Part shown: in pieces, positions 31,758 to 40,831 of the stretch | How the letters are laid out: every line of letters starts with the position of its first letter | How positions within the stretch are numbered: the first letter of the stretch is position 1 | Source of the DNA: JAGNLA01 sp964639885 | Lineage (GTDB): Bacteria; Caldisericota; Caldisericia; JAAYUI01 | Direction of reading: 5' to 3' | Length of the DNA: 61,285 bases | Assembly: GCA_964639885.1 (NCBI GenBank) | Contig: CAZXEH010000010.1 | Location: 1 to 61,285, forward strand | Notes under the pieces: model-generated | Seen by the model: the letters and a program-made list of their open reading frames with translations, nothing else | The model's database searches: none | Told to the model about the DNA's origin: nothing | Made by a program: the position numbers and the translations under genes

Positions 31758-33923
31758 TTAGATTTTTACTTTTATTATTGCTACCAACTCGATCTTTTTG
31801 CCGTTTTGCACGGCTCCAATCTTGGAAACAATTGTGTTGCTGTCGATCCAGTCGAAATCAGCAGCAGTAACCTTCCCCATAATCTGGGGATTTGTCGAAT
31901 CGTTGAGGAAGGAGATTCTTTTTTTGCCTGTGCCATCAGCGTTCATGACCCAATAGTCAAGTTGAAGTTTTGTCGTTTCTTTTGGACACTTTGTACCATC
32001 AGATGAAGCCCAGACAATTTTTTTGCCGTCTGGAGAGAAGTGGGCGTGCTCATCCCATTCACTGTTCGAGGTCAGTTTCTTGAGGTTTCTACCGTCACCG
32101 TCACAAGTGTAGATGTCCATGTCAAAATAACCCTTGCCGGCTGGAATGCCTGAGAAGATGATGGACTTTCCATCAGGCGAGTAGCCATGCGTTTCATAAA
32201 GCTGGAAATTGCCGGGGTTGAGTGTTTGCATGCTGACAAGTTTCGGAGCGCCGTTAAAGGTCATCTTGAACTCAAGCATTTCCCAGGAACCAACTGGATT
32301 TGTAGATGGAATGGCATTGCTCCACAGGAGCTTGCTCCCGTCAGGTGAGAACTGTGGGTGGAGCGAACCGCCACCGTTCCTGACTTTTGACTCACGCCAG
32401 ATTTTTTTGCCATCGGCGCTGATGATGTAGACGTTGTTATTGATACCTACGCCAGGGGTTGCAAGCGCTTCATTTTTCATTTTGTAATTGGGTTCCTGGG
32501 CCTGGAAAACAATGTATTTGCCTGAAGGATGCCAGCATGGATTGCCGTTGTGTTTTGGAATTTCCTTGAAGCCATTTGTTAGATTTTTTAAAACCGTTCC
32601 ATCAGGCTTCATCGTCCAGACATCGAAATAACCATCATTTCCAACCCTGTCGAAAGCGATCAGGCCGTTTGCCTTGCAGTAGCTTGCCCTTCCACCATCA
32701 TTGCCGTAAATAATCCTCACCGATGCGTTTGCTGCTGATTTTGTAACATCGGTGAAAGCCTTGCCAGTGCTGGTTGTCACTGGTGGATTTGAGAACATGT
32801 TGGTTGTGGCTGCTTTTGCCTCGAGCTTGAGGATATCCTTGGGGTCGGCAGTCTCGTACTCATCCTTGTAATCAATGTAGGAGAAGAAATAGTTTGACCA
32901 GAAGAATGATGTGTAAATTGAATGCTCCAGCTTTGCAACCGCCCAGACGGCCTTGATAAACCTCGCATCGAGCGGTTCCCAGAACGAGTAGGAATCTTTG
33001 AGGAAAGTCTGGATGTAGTTTTGCTGGAAATCTGACTGGCTGTAGACATCGGTCTTGTAGAGCCAGGCTTCACCGATTACAAGAGATTTTCCGGCCGATC
33101 TGACCAGTTCGCCGATTTTGTCCATCGCCTTGTAGAAAAACTCATTCGTGATTGGGTAGATGTGAACATCTATGAAGTCCAGCGGTAGTTCGCACAGGCC
33201 CTTGAAATAGTTTATGTCATCCCAAGAACCGGCTCCTGCTCCGACCTTGATCCCTTCGTGCTTGAAATCCTTGAGGAAGTACGAAATCGTATTTTTCCAA
33301 AGGTCTGGTGTGAAATTGAACCCTGTGATGAATTTTTGTGTGCCTGGTTCATTGTCCAGCGTTAGGAAATCTGGCTTAATCTCGGTTGCAACCAATAAAA
33401 TCTGGTCTTTTTTCTGTTTCAGGAAATCTTCGTACTTTATCCCCTTGATCTTCATGCTGGGATTTCCATAGACGGGATCAGGAAAAATATTTTGAACCTT
33501 GACCATTAGGGTCATTTTTTTCGATTTGATGTATGTGGCGAGTTTTTTGTAGAATGCAATGTATTCCTTCTGTCTTGGTGTGCTTGGTCTCAGAAGTGGA
33601 AAGGCGATGTTGATTGTCACGCCTGTTGTTCCCATTCTGGCGAGAATATCGATGTTTTTATAAAGGAACTTTATTGTATCTGTTTTCAGGAGGTCTGTGC
33701 CCTTGTTTGCATTGGCTCCCACAAGCTCAACACCTGTATCGCCCCAGACAACATCAGAGCTGGTTAGCAGTTTCTCATTGTCTGATAATTTTTTGTTTAG
33801 TGTGTCATAGAGTTTGACATATTTTTCTGGAACATTTGACGGGGCAGCCGAGGTTGGTTTGACCATCAGAGGGGAAATGGCAAGAAATGCCGTTAGAACC
33901 AGCGTTAACATCTTTTTCATCAT
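31758..33923 (-). CDS. Secreted glycosidase-like protein with PD40/TolB-like repeats
   Basis: I start at ATG 33923, just after AGGTG (GTG 33929 and ATG 33920 are alternatives), giving 721 residues with a signal peptide ending near PTSAAPS. Residues about 30-380 look like a TIM-barrel glycoside hydrolase: a beta-strand Glu in LTLDNEPGTQ and a second in LVIGEAWLY, spaced like an acid/base and nucleophile pair. The second half is a propeller of PD40/TolB-type repeats (HPSGKYIVFQA, FSPDGSKLLWS, YSPDGKSIIFSG, FSPDGKKIVWAS). It is probably an extracellular sugar-acting or sugar-binding protein. The hydrolase family cannot be named from motifs alone. Confidence 0.65.
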   Translation of the reverse strand: MMKKMLTLVLTAFLAISPLMVKPTSAAPSNVPEKYVKLYDTLNKKLSDNEKLLTSSDVVWGDTGVELVGANANKGTDLLKTDTIKFLYKNIDILARMGTTGVTINIAFPLLRPSTPRQKEYIAFYKKLATYIKSKKMTLMVKVQNIFPDPVYGNPSMKIKGIKYEDFLKQKKDQILLVATEIKPDFLTLDNEPGTQKFITGFNFTPDLWKNTISYFLKDFKHEGIKVGAGAGSWDDINYFKGLCELPLDFIDVHIYPITNEFFYKAMDKIGELVRSAGKSLVIGEAWLYKTDVYSQSDFQQNYIQTFLKDSYSFWEPLDARFIKAVWAVAKLEHSIYTSFFWSNYFFSYIDYKDEYETADPKDILKLEAKAATTNMFSNPPVTTSTGKAFTDVTKSAANASVRIIYGNDGGRASYCKANGLIAFDRVGNDGYFDVWTMKPDGTVLKNLTNGFKEIPKHNGNPCWHPSGKYIVFQAQEPNYKMKNEALATPGVGINNNVYIISADGKKIWRESKVRNGGGSLHPQFSPDGSKLLWSNAIPSTNPVGSWEMLEFKMTFNGAPKLVSMQTLNPGNFQLYETHGYSPDGKSIIFSGIPAGKGYFDMDIYTCDGDGRNLKKLTSNSEWDEHAHFSPDGKKIVWASSDGTKCPKETTKLQLDYWVMNADGTGKKRISFLNDSTNPQIMGKVTAADFDWIDSNTIVSKIGAVQNGKKIELVAIIKVKI

Positions 33924-33989
33924 TTTCACCTGGAAAATAATACGTGAGTTTTTGCAAATTTGTTACAAATGCCGGTTAAGTGCCACTGA

Positions 33990-35594
33990 TCATGATTTGG
34001 CCTTTGTAAGTTTCACCTGCCAGATAGAAAATGGTGACAATTCCACCTCAAGATCGAGGAATGACACAAAATAGAGTGGAATCATCATCATTCCATCAAC
34101 CATGAACGGCATGGCTCGTGTGTCCTCACCGTACCACTTTCCGTTTATTCTGAACTGATATTTTCCAGCCCAGAACTCGAATCCCTTGCCGTCGAGCACA
34201 CAGCCGACTTTACCGGTTTTCTGGTCATAAATGCATGTTCCGCCAAGGTTTTCAACAACGAATTGAAGCGGGAGACAGACAAAGCCTTCAACCCTTTGTG
34301 CTGGAACTGATAGAAGTTTGTATTTACCATTAACGAATGCGCTTGGGAGATTCAGTCTGAATCTTAATTCACGTTCTTCGGCAGGCCAGACTTGGGTTGC
34401 TATCTCGTATGACCTGACCTTGTATTCGCCGCCAACATTTTCAAATACTGTCATGTAAGGCAGTCCTTCTGAAAAAGCCAGGATATGTGTTGTCCCCATA
34501 TCAAAAAAACCTGATTCTTTGCCATTTGAGGTGATGAGAAGCGAAACTTTTGAGGAGCGGTCGTTGTTTCTGATGACCGACCCAACTAGACCGTCATTGC
34601 TCCACCAGGAAAAAGCATCAAGTCCTTCGAAAGCGTGCCCCCAGAGTATCTTCCTTTCGTTGATGTCCAGGCAGATAAGATTGATCTTTCCGGATTCGTC
34701 TTTGAAAGGATAGTAGAGCTTCCCAAACAAAATGATTGGTTGACGGAATGGAGTCCTTATCACCTTGTGCCTTATGATGATGTCGCCGGTTGAAATCTTC
34801 ATCACGTCGATATATTTTGCATCAAGGTCAGTCAAAACCGTGAACATTGCCTGATCGCTCCTTGGTTTGTAAAGGTCGTCAGCCATGTAGTATCTGCCGG
34901 TCTTTGTCCACAGAAGTTTGCCTGATTCGGGATTGAAGCACTGGAGTTTATCCGACAGCATCACTACTCCATCACGATTGGCAGCGAGAAGTCTCGAATT
35001 TGTCATGACTTCCGGCGAAAGCTCCTTGGTGTCAAATACGAAATCCCCTCTTTGCATCTCGTAACAGGCAAGCCTTCCTCCACCCAAGCCGATGTAGACG
35101 AAGTCGTAATAAGGTGTTGGCGAAAAGGACATGATGTTGCCGGAACCTGAGTCTTTGGCGCCATAGTTGACCTTCCAGACAGTTTTGCCGGTTCGAAGGT
35201 CGATGACAGCCATCTTTATCTCTTTGCCCTGGTGGTTGGCAATGTTGATGGCAAGCATGTTTTTCATCGCTTCCATCTGCGTGATGATCATTCCTTTGCC
35301 GATTGCCAGAGGCTTTGTCCATAGGTCCCTGCCGATGAATTGGTCAAGGCAACGTATTTTGCAGGTTCCGTCAGTATCGACATAGGAGATTGCGATGAAC
35401 CCCCAGGATGAAATGACCGAATCGACAACCACTTTGCCAATTGATCCCGACCACATCGGCATCAATCCCATGATCGTCTGTGCTTTTGTGAACTTCATTC
35501 CGCCAAAAGCCAGTGCCACACATGTGACAGCCGCGATTGCCTGCTTTAATCTTGTGGTGACTTTCATCCAGTTTAAGTTTGCCCTAAAAGCCAT
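33990..35594 (-). CDS. Secreted PQQ-like propeller with copper-amine-oxidase-N1-type C-terminus
   Basis: A 534-residue protein. The start is uncertain: ATG 35594 or ATG 35567; both give an N-terminal signal segment (QAIAAVTCVALAFGGMKF) and neither has a ribosome binding site. The middle is a PQQ-type beta-propeller (IRCLDQFIGRDLWTKPL in part, VIDLRTGKTVWKVNYGA, FNPESGKLLWTKTG, CLDINERKILWGHAF). The last 110 residues carry a degenerate copper-amine-oxidase-N1-type module (FVCLPLQFVVENLGGTCIYD, MMIPLYFVSFLDLEVEL). It shares that module with 21747-24875 and 25050-27494 and the propeller type with 52541-54121. Its role is probably surface binding. Confidence 0.72.
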   Translation of the reverse strand: MAFRANLNWMKVTTRLKQAIAAVTCVALAFGGMKFTKAQTIMGLMPMWSGSIGKVVVDSVISSWGFIAISYVDTDGTCKIRCLDQFIGRDLWTKPLAIGKGMIITQMEAMKNMLAINIANHQGKEIKMAVIDLRTGKTVWKVNYGAKDSGSGNIMSFSPTPYYDFVYIGLGGGRLACYEMQRGDFVFDTKELSPEVMTNSRLLAANRDGVVMLSDKLQCFNPESGKLLWTKTGRYYMADDLYKPRSDQAMFTVLTDLDAKYIDVMKISTGDIIIRHKVIRTPFRQPIILFGKLYYPFKDESGKINLICLDINERKILWGHAFEGLDAFSWWSNDGLVGSVIRNNDRSSKVSLLITSNGKESGFFDMGTTHILAFSEGLPYMTVFENVGGEYKVRSYEIATQVWPAEERELRFRLNLPSAFVNGKYKLLSVPAQRVEGFVCLPLQFVVENLGGTCIYDQKTGKVGCVLDGKGFEFWAGKYQFRINGKWYGEDTRAMPFMVDGMMMIPLYFVSFLDLEVELSPFSIWQVKLTKAKS

Positions 35595-35649
35595 TTTTTG
35601 GCAAGCACCCGAGAAAATGTTGTTTGATCGTGACTAGATTGGCGGTTAT

Positions 35650-35677
35650 TTGAAAATGACCTTATTAGCTATATAAT
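35650..35677 (+). promoter_or_regulatory. Promoter of the 35685 gene, leaderless layout
   Basis: TTGAAA at 35650-35655 and a consensus TATAAT at 35672-35677 are 16 bases apart. The -10 box ends seven bases before ATG 35685, so the transcript should begin at or next to the start codon. No Shine-Dalgarno sequence exists. Confidence 0.75.
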
Positions 35678-35684
35678 CGAACAT

Positions 35685-36194
35685 ATGAAGGAAGAGAAGC
35701 TCGAAGCGTCGAATTTGACAATCAAAGATGAAAACAACATCGATAGGTTGGTTATCTCGTCAAAACTTCCCGACCCCAGGATTGACGGGAAGGTGTACCC
35801 AAGAGATGTGAAAATATCAGGGATACAAATTCTGGACGGCAATGGAGATGAGATCGGCGGCATTGGTGTTGTCGATCAACAAAGAGCCGTAGTTTTTGGA
35901 CTGGACTACAAGAATCACGAGGCCGTCGTCGTCTATGCATATGACAATGGCAACGAACACGGCGCCGGTATTTCCATAAACTCGAAAGATGTCGATGCAA
36001 AAATAGATGGTGTCAAGCGTTATTCGAAGATTTTGATAAAAGCCGAGAATGGTTGTACAGGAATTTCCTTTATTGGGAAGGATGGGAGCGAGAAGATGGT
36101 GTTGGGTCTCGACAATTCTGACAACCCATACATAAAAATAAAAGACAAGAACAACAAGCTGGTAGATATTGTTGATTTGATCCTTAACAAATAG
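35685..36194 (+). CDS. Hypothetical beta-rich protein
   Basis: A 169-residue soluble protein without signal peptide or membrane helix. I do not recognise the family. It is rich in alternating hydrophobic residues and turns such as DGNGDEIGGIG, NDNGNEHGAGISINSK-like segments and GKDGSEKMVLGLDNSDN, which suggests a repetitive all-beta fold. It has its own promoter and appears to be transcribed without a leader. It is divergent from the PQQ protein gene and is followed by an unrelated membrane protein gene with its own promoter. Confidence 0.55.
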   Translation: MKEEKLEASNLTIKDENNIDRLVISSKLPDPRIDGKVYPRDVKISGIQILDGNGDEIGGIGVVDQQRAVVFGLDYKNHEAVVVYAYDNGNEHGAGISINSKDVDAKIDGVKRYSKILIKAENGCTGISFIGKDGSEKMVLGLDNSDNPYIKIKDKNNKLVDIVDLILNK

Positions 36195-36271
36195 CTTGAA
36201 TCTAATCAGTTTCAATAGTTATTTTGAAAGCAGTCGAGTCACCGAACTATTTGCTCTTTACTGTTTTCCTT

Positions 36272-36277
36272 TATAAT
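36272..36277 (+). promoter_or_regulatory. -10 box of the 36285 gene, leaderless layout
   Basis: A consensus TATAAT at 36272-36277 ends seven bases before ATG 36285. It contains the first base pairs of an upstream in-frame ATG (36276), which therefore cannot be in the message. The -35 match (TTGCTC at 36251-36256, 15-base spacer) is poor. Confidence 0.55.
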
Positions 36278-36284
36278 GGTTGCC

Positions 36285-37220
36285 ATGAAAAATGAAATGA
36301 ACTGGAAAATCCGCATCCCGCTTGCAACGAACCCATTGATCCTTCTTGACATGGTCAAGATGTTCTTCATTGTTTACCTGATAATTGCACTTCTTTTTTC
36401 GATTATTTTCCTCTCCTCCGGCGAAATGGACACCATTTTGCCGATGCTGGGGATGTTCGGGCTTATTCTCCTTGGCTTGATGGTTCTATTTTTCCTTGTG
36501 ATGCTGATTTTCTTTGGCAACAGGTTTGAAGGCGAATACCGACTCGACGATAAATCAGCCACTTTCAACACCACTGACAAGCGTGCAAAAATCGCCAACA
36601 GAGTGGCAGTTGGCGCCGGTCTCCTTGGTGGAAGCCTGACAACGACCGGTTCAGGTCTGATGGCAATGTCCAATGAGAATCAAACCTTTGACTGGGACTG
36701 GATTCAAGGCTACAGGATCAACAAGGCGATGAAAACGGTCACTCTCAGAAACTCATGGAGAAATGTACTCTCGATCTACTGTTCTGACAACTTTGCTGAG
36801 GTTTGCGAATTTGTTAAAAGCCATGTGACCATTACCGAGACAAAAAGGAAATCTCCCGTTCTTGCCATGATTGCCTGGACAGTGCTTATAATTGTTGCAT
36901 CACTTTTGATGTTCATGGAATATCCCGCATATTACACGGTCGACCTGTTTGCTGCAATCTTTGTGCTTCTATTCTCTGTTGCAAGCTTGTGGCTGATCCC
37001 TTTACTCTCATACGCAACATTCGCTGGTGTGGCCTGGATTTTGGGTTCAACCTTTTATTGGGGGGTTGTCCAGAACAACTTCCAGTATGTCTATGATTCA
37101 GAGTGGATCCCTTTCATCCTGCTCTTCGTGGGCCAGGCTCTGCTCGTGTGGATAGGCGTCAGGCTCCTCCAAGGTAAAATCGTTTCGATGCTTCTGGGTG
37201 ACCGTACAGGCCAAAACTAG
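36285..37220 (+). CDS. Polytopic membrane protein of unknown function
   Basis: A 311-residue protein with two strong membrane helices at about residues 25-75 (FFIVYLIIALLFSIIFL and LGLMVLFFLVMLIFF), a soluble segment of about 100 residues containing a Gly-rich stretch (VAVGAGLLGGSLTTTG), and four further helices in the C-terminal half. I do not recognise the family. I chose ATG 36285 because the in-frame ATG at 36276 lies within the TATAAT box. No ribosome binding site is present. Confidence 0.65.
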   Translation: MKNEMNWKIRIPLATNPLILLDMVKMFFIVYLIIALLFSIIFLSSGEMDTILPMLGMFGLILLGLMVLFFLVMLIFFGNRFEGEYRLDDKSATFNTTDKRAKIANRVAVGAGLLGGSLTTTGSGLMAMSNENQTFDWDWIQGYRINKAMKTVTLRNSWRNVLSIYCSDNFAEVCEFVKSHVTITETKRKSPVLAMIAWTVLIIVASLLMFMEYPAYYTVDLFAAIFVLLFSVASLWLIPLLSYATFAGVAWILGSTFYWGVVQNNFQYVYDSEWIPFILLFVGQALLVWIGVRLLQGKIVSMLLGDRTGQN

Positions 37221-37317
37221 GACAGACAAGGTTTTTTCACAAACAACATAATCTACGGGGCTTTACGTATTCAACCGTATTTTATCTATTAAGCGTATCC
37301 TTTAACACAATCATTTT

Positions 37318-37335
37318 CGTTTAATCAAATAAACG
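37318..37335. repeat. Short inverted repeat in the 37221-37429 gap
   Basis: CGTTTA (37318-37323) and TAAACG (37330-37335) form a perfect 6-base inverted repeat around ATCAAA. The gap is very A/T-rich and also contains three CGTAT[T/C] words near 37266-37296. It may be an operator for the gene at 37430, but there is no other evidence. Confidence 0.3.
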
Positions 37336-37429
37336 TTTGCTTAGCCTATTTATTCCATTCTTTCCAATCGTAAGTTTGGCATTTAACATTAAAAGTTTAA
37401 CATCCCCTTCAACCAGCAAGGGGGTGAGT

Positions 37430-38041
37430 ATGAAAAAAATGCTTGCGTTGGTTGTAACGATCATCATCGCAATAATGATCGCAGGAGAAGGAAGCGGAAT
37501 AAGAGGATTGGTGGTTGGAAATTTAAAGATTGCTGTAGAAACTTCGTCAAACACTGGGAATGATGAGTATATAAGTTATCCCAGAAACATAAACTGGGAT
37601 GGTGTGCCAGAGAAGGTAAAGAACAAGATCGTCAGGGAGGAGATGTCTTTGCATCCTGAAATAATCAGAGAAATGGATACAATTATCGAAGGTTATATTA
37701 AGACATTTGGTGAGGTTATCGGTAAAACCCTTGGGGAAGTGCAAGCACTATATATTTTCGAAAGCTGGAGAGAACAACACATCTGCAATAATCTTGAATG
37801 CGTTATCTGGGGCAATGTAGCATCTGATTTCCAGAAACGGGATTTAACCACAGTCAAGAAGGGTGACTATCTGATGCTTTACAAGCTTCACTGTGAAGAT
37901 GCCGCCCTTTACTGGGGTCCTGTGGCTGCGACAGACAAAGATCACGTTCAGGCCGGTATGACGCCTGGTTCAAGATACAACAGGGACGCCCTCGTGCTTG
38001 ATTTGTCGCGGGATCAGATGGTTCATGCCAGACCCACCTGA
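37430..38041 (+). CDS. Secreted protein of unknown function, 5' part of an ORF interrupted by TGA
   Basis: The start is ATG 37430 after AAGGGGG, with a signal peptide (KKMLALVVTIIIAIMIAG). It encodes 203 residues and ends at TGA 38039-38041. The body has an amphipathic helical region (IREMDTIIEGYIKTFGEVIG in part) and a compact C-terminal segment with Cys-Asn-Asn-Leu-Glu-Cys and YWGPVAATD. I do not recognise the family. The same frame continues open for 117 codons beyond the TGA, so the gene may be a truncated form, the first half of a broken gene, or subject to readthrough. Confidence 0.55.
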   Translation: MKKMLALVVTIIIAIMIAGEGSGIRGLVVGNLKIAVETSSNTGNDEYISYPRNINWDGVPEKVKNKIVREEMSLHPEIIREMDTIIEGYIKTFGEVIGKTLGEVQALYIFESWREQHICNNLECVIWGNVASDFQKRDLTTVKKGDYLMLYKLHCEDAALYWGPVAATDKDHVQAGMTPGSRYNRDALVLDLSRDQMVHARPT

Positions 38042-38395
38042 TTGACTGACAGTTGGACTGGATGTTCAATACATTATCTCAACGCTGAATGTGAAAAAGC
38101 CATGATTTTCGTTTTGGAGCCAAAGGTTCCGTCACCAAGAAGACAGGGGACGCTCTCGATACACCTTGGTAAAGATAGCGGTGAGCTTCCGCCAACGTCG
38201 GAGCTTGAATGCCCGACATACAACGATATTTTTGACAACTGCCCGTGGACTGCTGGTGACTGCATGACGGTTGACTGGAACAATGAAGGCTGGATTGACG
38301 ATATCTTCTTCAATACCGAAGAAATGGAACTGAATCACGATACTCCGATTGTAAAATACTTCTGGTTTTTCGAGTACATCAGGGACAAACAATAA
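38042..38395 (+). pseudogene. In-frame continuation of the 37430 gene after TGA
   Basis: This 117-codon open stretch is in the same frame as 37430-38041 and starts right after its TGA. It has no ribosome binding site and no ATG near its beginning; a TTG directly follows the TGA. Its Cys-containing sequence (DSWTGCSIHYLNAECEKA in part, FDNCPWTAGDCMTVDWN) reads like the C-terminal domain of the same secreted protein. I call it a probable severed 3' half. Translation as a separate protein by reinitiation at TTG, or readthrough, cannot be excluded. Confidence 0.4.
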
Positions 38396-38514
38396 CTACC
38401 CGTAAAACTGAATAGAATCTACCCATACTGGAAATGGAAGATAATTGACAAGATCAGCTGCAACCGGAATTTAACGGATAGGTGGTAAACTCCAGTCAAA
38501 TCAAGGAGGCGCTT

Positions 38515-39975
38515 ATGAAGAAGGTTCTGGTTGCAGCTGTAGTCATGATCATCGCAAGCTCATTCCTTTCAGGAATTTCACCCATTACCGCAACCTCAGA
38601 CACTGAAAAGCTTCTTGAGCTAATCAACAATTACAGGACAACCAATGGTCTTTCTTTACTATCAATGAATGTTGCCGTCTCCGATGTTGCTTACAAACAC
38701 TCGAAGAACATGCATGACAAAAACGAGTTGAACCACGTTCTGGACGGTAAAAGCCCATCCGACAGGCTCAATGATGCTGGCATTGGATATCAGGCGATGG
38801 TGGAAAATGTCGCTTACAACATGGGTTATTCAGACCCTGTACAGGTCTGTTTTGACGGATGGGTAAAATCGCCAGGCCATAATGCGAACATGCTCAACGC
38901 TGACATAACAGATGCCGGAATAGGCATATATTATTCGCAAGCACGCGGCTGGTGGTTCACTTTTCTGGCGATCAAGCCCAACAACACAAACAAAAAAACA
39001 GAACCTGACAAGACTCAGTCGGTCGAACTGACTATGAAGCAGGGCACATCGATAAGCTATACGCTAACCTTCAAAAATACCGGCCAAATAACGCTTGACA
39101 TGAAAATTTCAGTCGAGTCCGGCTTTGCCTGGCTTTCGATCCAACCTTCATCAGTGACTATAGAACCCGGGAAAGCCTACAATTTTTCAGCAAAAGTAAT
39201 TGTACCTGCAACAATGGAGCTTGGTAAATATGAAGGTAAAATTGTCTTTGACTGGGGTGGCGGAAAGAACGCTTACATCTTTCAGCTGACCGTCATTGAA
39301 AATCCGAACCTTCCCAAACCCAACTTTGAAGTTGTGTGCCCAAAATCGGTGACTGTTCCGTTTGAATCAGGTGCCTACACCTACATCAGCGTTGTGATTA
39401 AAAACACTGGAAATGTCGATATCAATCCAAGGGCAACCTTTTCCTCGACACCGGACGGCTTCGTTAAAACAAGCCCTGACTCAGGCTTTTTGACTGGCAG
39501 GATTTCCAAAAACGCCAAGTTCACTGCCAAGATAATGTTGGTTATAGCAAAGCAATCGAATCTGGCTGTGGCTTATGCTGTTATCACCTTTTCCGACCAG
39601 GGAGTGACGAAGGTTTGCACAATCGAGATAAAACCGGGATTGACCACTGGAATCACGATTTCAGGCCCCCAAACCATTGCTCTGGACTTTGTAGGCAAAT
39701 CAAAGGTTGTGACCTACACAGCGACGAATACCGGATCGACAAAAGCTCTTTTGGTTCCAGAGGTCTATTATGGCGCAAACTCCTGCCTGATCATCAGCTT
39801 TGAGGCAACAGGCAAAGGGACTTACATTAATCCAGGCAAATCTATAACCATCAAGATCACGTTCAAGCTGAAGTCTACGCCACAAGTTGCTTCAATTCCA
39901 GGCTACATCAAGGTTTCCCGTGTAATTGGCAAGGAACATTCGAGCAAGATTTACGAATTCAAACTGGTCAAATGA
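38515..39975 (+). CDS. Secreted CAP (SCP/YkwD) domain protein with Ig-like repeats
   Basis: The start is ATG 38515 after AAGGAGG, giving 486 residues with a signal peptide (KKVLVAAVVMIIASSFLSG). Residues about 28-155 are a CAP domain of the YkwD type: LLELINNYRTTNGLSLL, then HSKNMHDKNELNH, ENVAYN and SPGHNANMLN, which carry the usual His/Glu positions. The remainder has three Ig-like or NEW3-type beta domains that begin with tracts such as ISYTLTFKNTGQITLDM. CAP proteins are secreted, and their bacterial role is generally unknown. A TTGACA at 38445 may be its -35 box. Confidence 0.85.
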   Translation: MKKVLVAAVVMIIASSFLSGISPITATSDTEKLLELINNYRTTNGLSLLSMNVAVSDVAYKHSKNMHDKNELNHVLDGKSPSDRLNDAGIGYQAMVENVAYNMGYSDPVQVCFDGWVKSPGHNANMLNADITDAGIGIYYSQARGWWFTFLAIKPNNTNKKTEPDKTQSVELTMKQGTSISYTLTFKNTGQITLDMKISVESGFAWLSIQPSSVTIEPGKAYNFSAKVIVPATMELGKYEGKIVFDWGGGKNAYIFQLTVIENPNLPKPNFEVVCPKSVTVPFESGAYTYISVVIKNTGNVDINPRATFSSTPDGFVKTSPDSGFLTGRISKNAKFTAKIMLVIAKQSNLAVAYAVITFSDQGVTKVCTIEIKPGLTTGITISGPQTIALDFVGKSKVVTYTATNTGSTKALLVPEVYYGANSCLIISFEATGKGTYINPGKSITIKITFKLKSTPQVASIPGYIKVSRVIGKEHSSKIYEFKLVK

Positions 39976-39977
39976 TG

Positions 39978-40823
39978 TCAAATTTTTAGGCTGTATCTGA
40001 ATGGCTTCGCTTTGTAGGTTGAGAGCCAATCATCTGCAATGCCCTGAATCGTCGACCAAACAGCCTGGCCTGATTTAACATAACTGCTTATTTCGTCGAT
40101 GTCTTTTGATATTTTTATAATCTGGGCATCGTTGATAGCACCTTGGCCGATGAAGTACTGAGCCGTGTAAAACCCATCGTTTGGTGCAGCTCCATCTTCG
40201 ATTTCCTTGGCAAGCTCAACCAGACCGGGTAGTCCGAGTTTGCTTGAACCAACATAGACCAATCTTTGGCTGTCGTCATGGGTGGTGAAATTAAACTTGT
40301 CCTTTGGCCGCCAGCATCCTGAGCTGCTTTCGTCGTTGCCTTTGTGAAGGAATGTTGCGGCACCCCAAAGCACATCAGGTTTCCAGAAATATTCTGGATA
40401 GTGACTACCTTTCAGCCCCGGGACGAGTTTTGACCATGCTTCAGATTCAGGTGGATCATAGATGAAACCTCCGACAACCTTCGATGGTTCTACTCCAAGC
40501 TTGGAGATTAAGCAGGCAACATCTGCATAGTTGTAGTCGGTTTCGTGTGCGTGCGCATCAACGCTGAAGCCCATATCCTCTTTAATCCACCTGACAAGAT
40601 TCTTCCCGTTCGTGTTGCTGGTAACGTCCCCAGTGTCATACTTTTCAACTGCCATAAGGAAATTCCAGTCCGACTGGAAGTTGTAGCAAGCACCCTTTTC
40701 CTTGAGCATCAGGCAAAGCGAGACCACCTGTTTCCTGTTTGCAAGGTAGAACTTCTGGTCGCCAAGGAAATCGTGTGCGTTAACGCCTTTACCTGCCGGC
40801 TCCTCGTTGTGCGAGACGATCAT
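39978..40823 (-). CDS. NodB-like polysaccharide-deacetylase-fold protein, possibly split from the upstream gene
   Basis: A 281-residue reading frame that starts at ATG 40823, eight bases after the stop of the upstream deacetylase-like gene and in the -1 frame relative to it. It begins in the middle of a beta-strand (the frame upstream of the ATG continues as Leu-Ile-Arg-Val before MIVSHNEEP) and has no signal peptide. DAHAHETDYNYADVACL resembles the deacetylase His motif region, and NFQSDW the first strand of a distant NodB-like fold. It could be translated by reinitiation, or be the second half of one large protein broken by a frameshift. It converges with the CAP gene. Confidence 0.5.
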   Translation of the reverse strand: MIVSHNEEPAGKGVNAHDFLGDQKFYLANRKQVVSLCLMLKEKGACYNFQSDWNFLMAVEKYDTGDVTSNTNGKNLVRWIKEDMGFSVDAHAHETDYNYADVACLISKLGVEPSKVVGGFIYDPPESEAWSKLVPGLKGSHYPEYFWKPDVLWGAATFLHKGNDESSSGCWRPKDKFNFTTHDDSQRLVYVGSSKLGLPGLVELAKEIEDGAAPNDGFYTAQYFIGQGAINDAQIIKISKDIDEISSYVKSGQAVWSTIQGIADDWLSTYKAKPFRYSLKI

Positions 40824-40831
40824 GACCCTGA

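Noticed and set aside
37260..37300. Three CGTAT[T/C] words as a direct-repeat operator
   Set aside because: The spacing is irregular (about 10 and 18 bases) and such words arise easily in A/T-rich DNA.
38039..38075. Selenocysteine insertion element after the in-frame TGA
   Set aside because: Only a weak hairpin (CAGT-TGG-ACTG with a second 4-bp stem and a large internal loop) can be drawn. It does not match a bacterial SECIS well enough to claim one.
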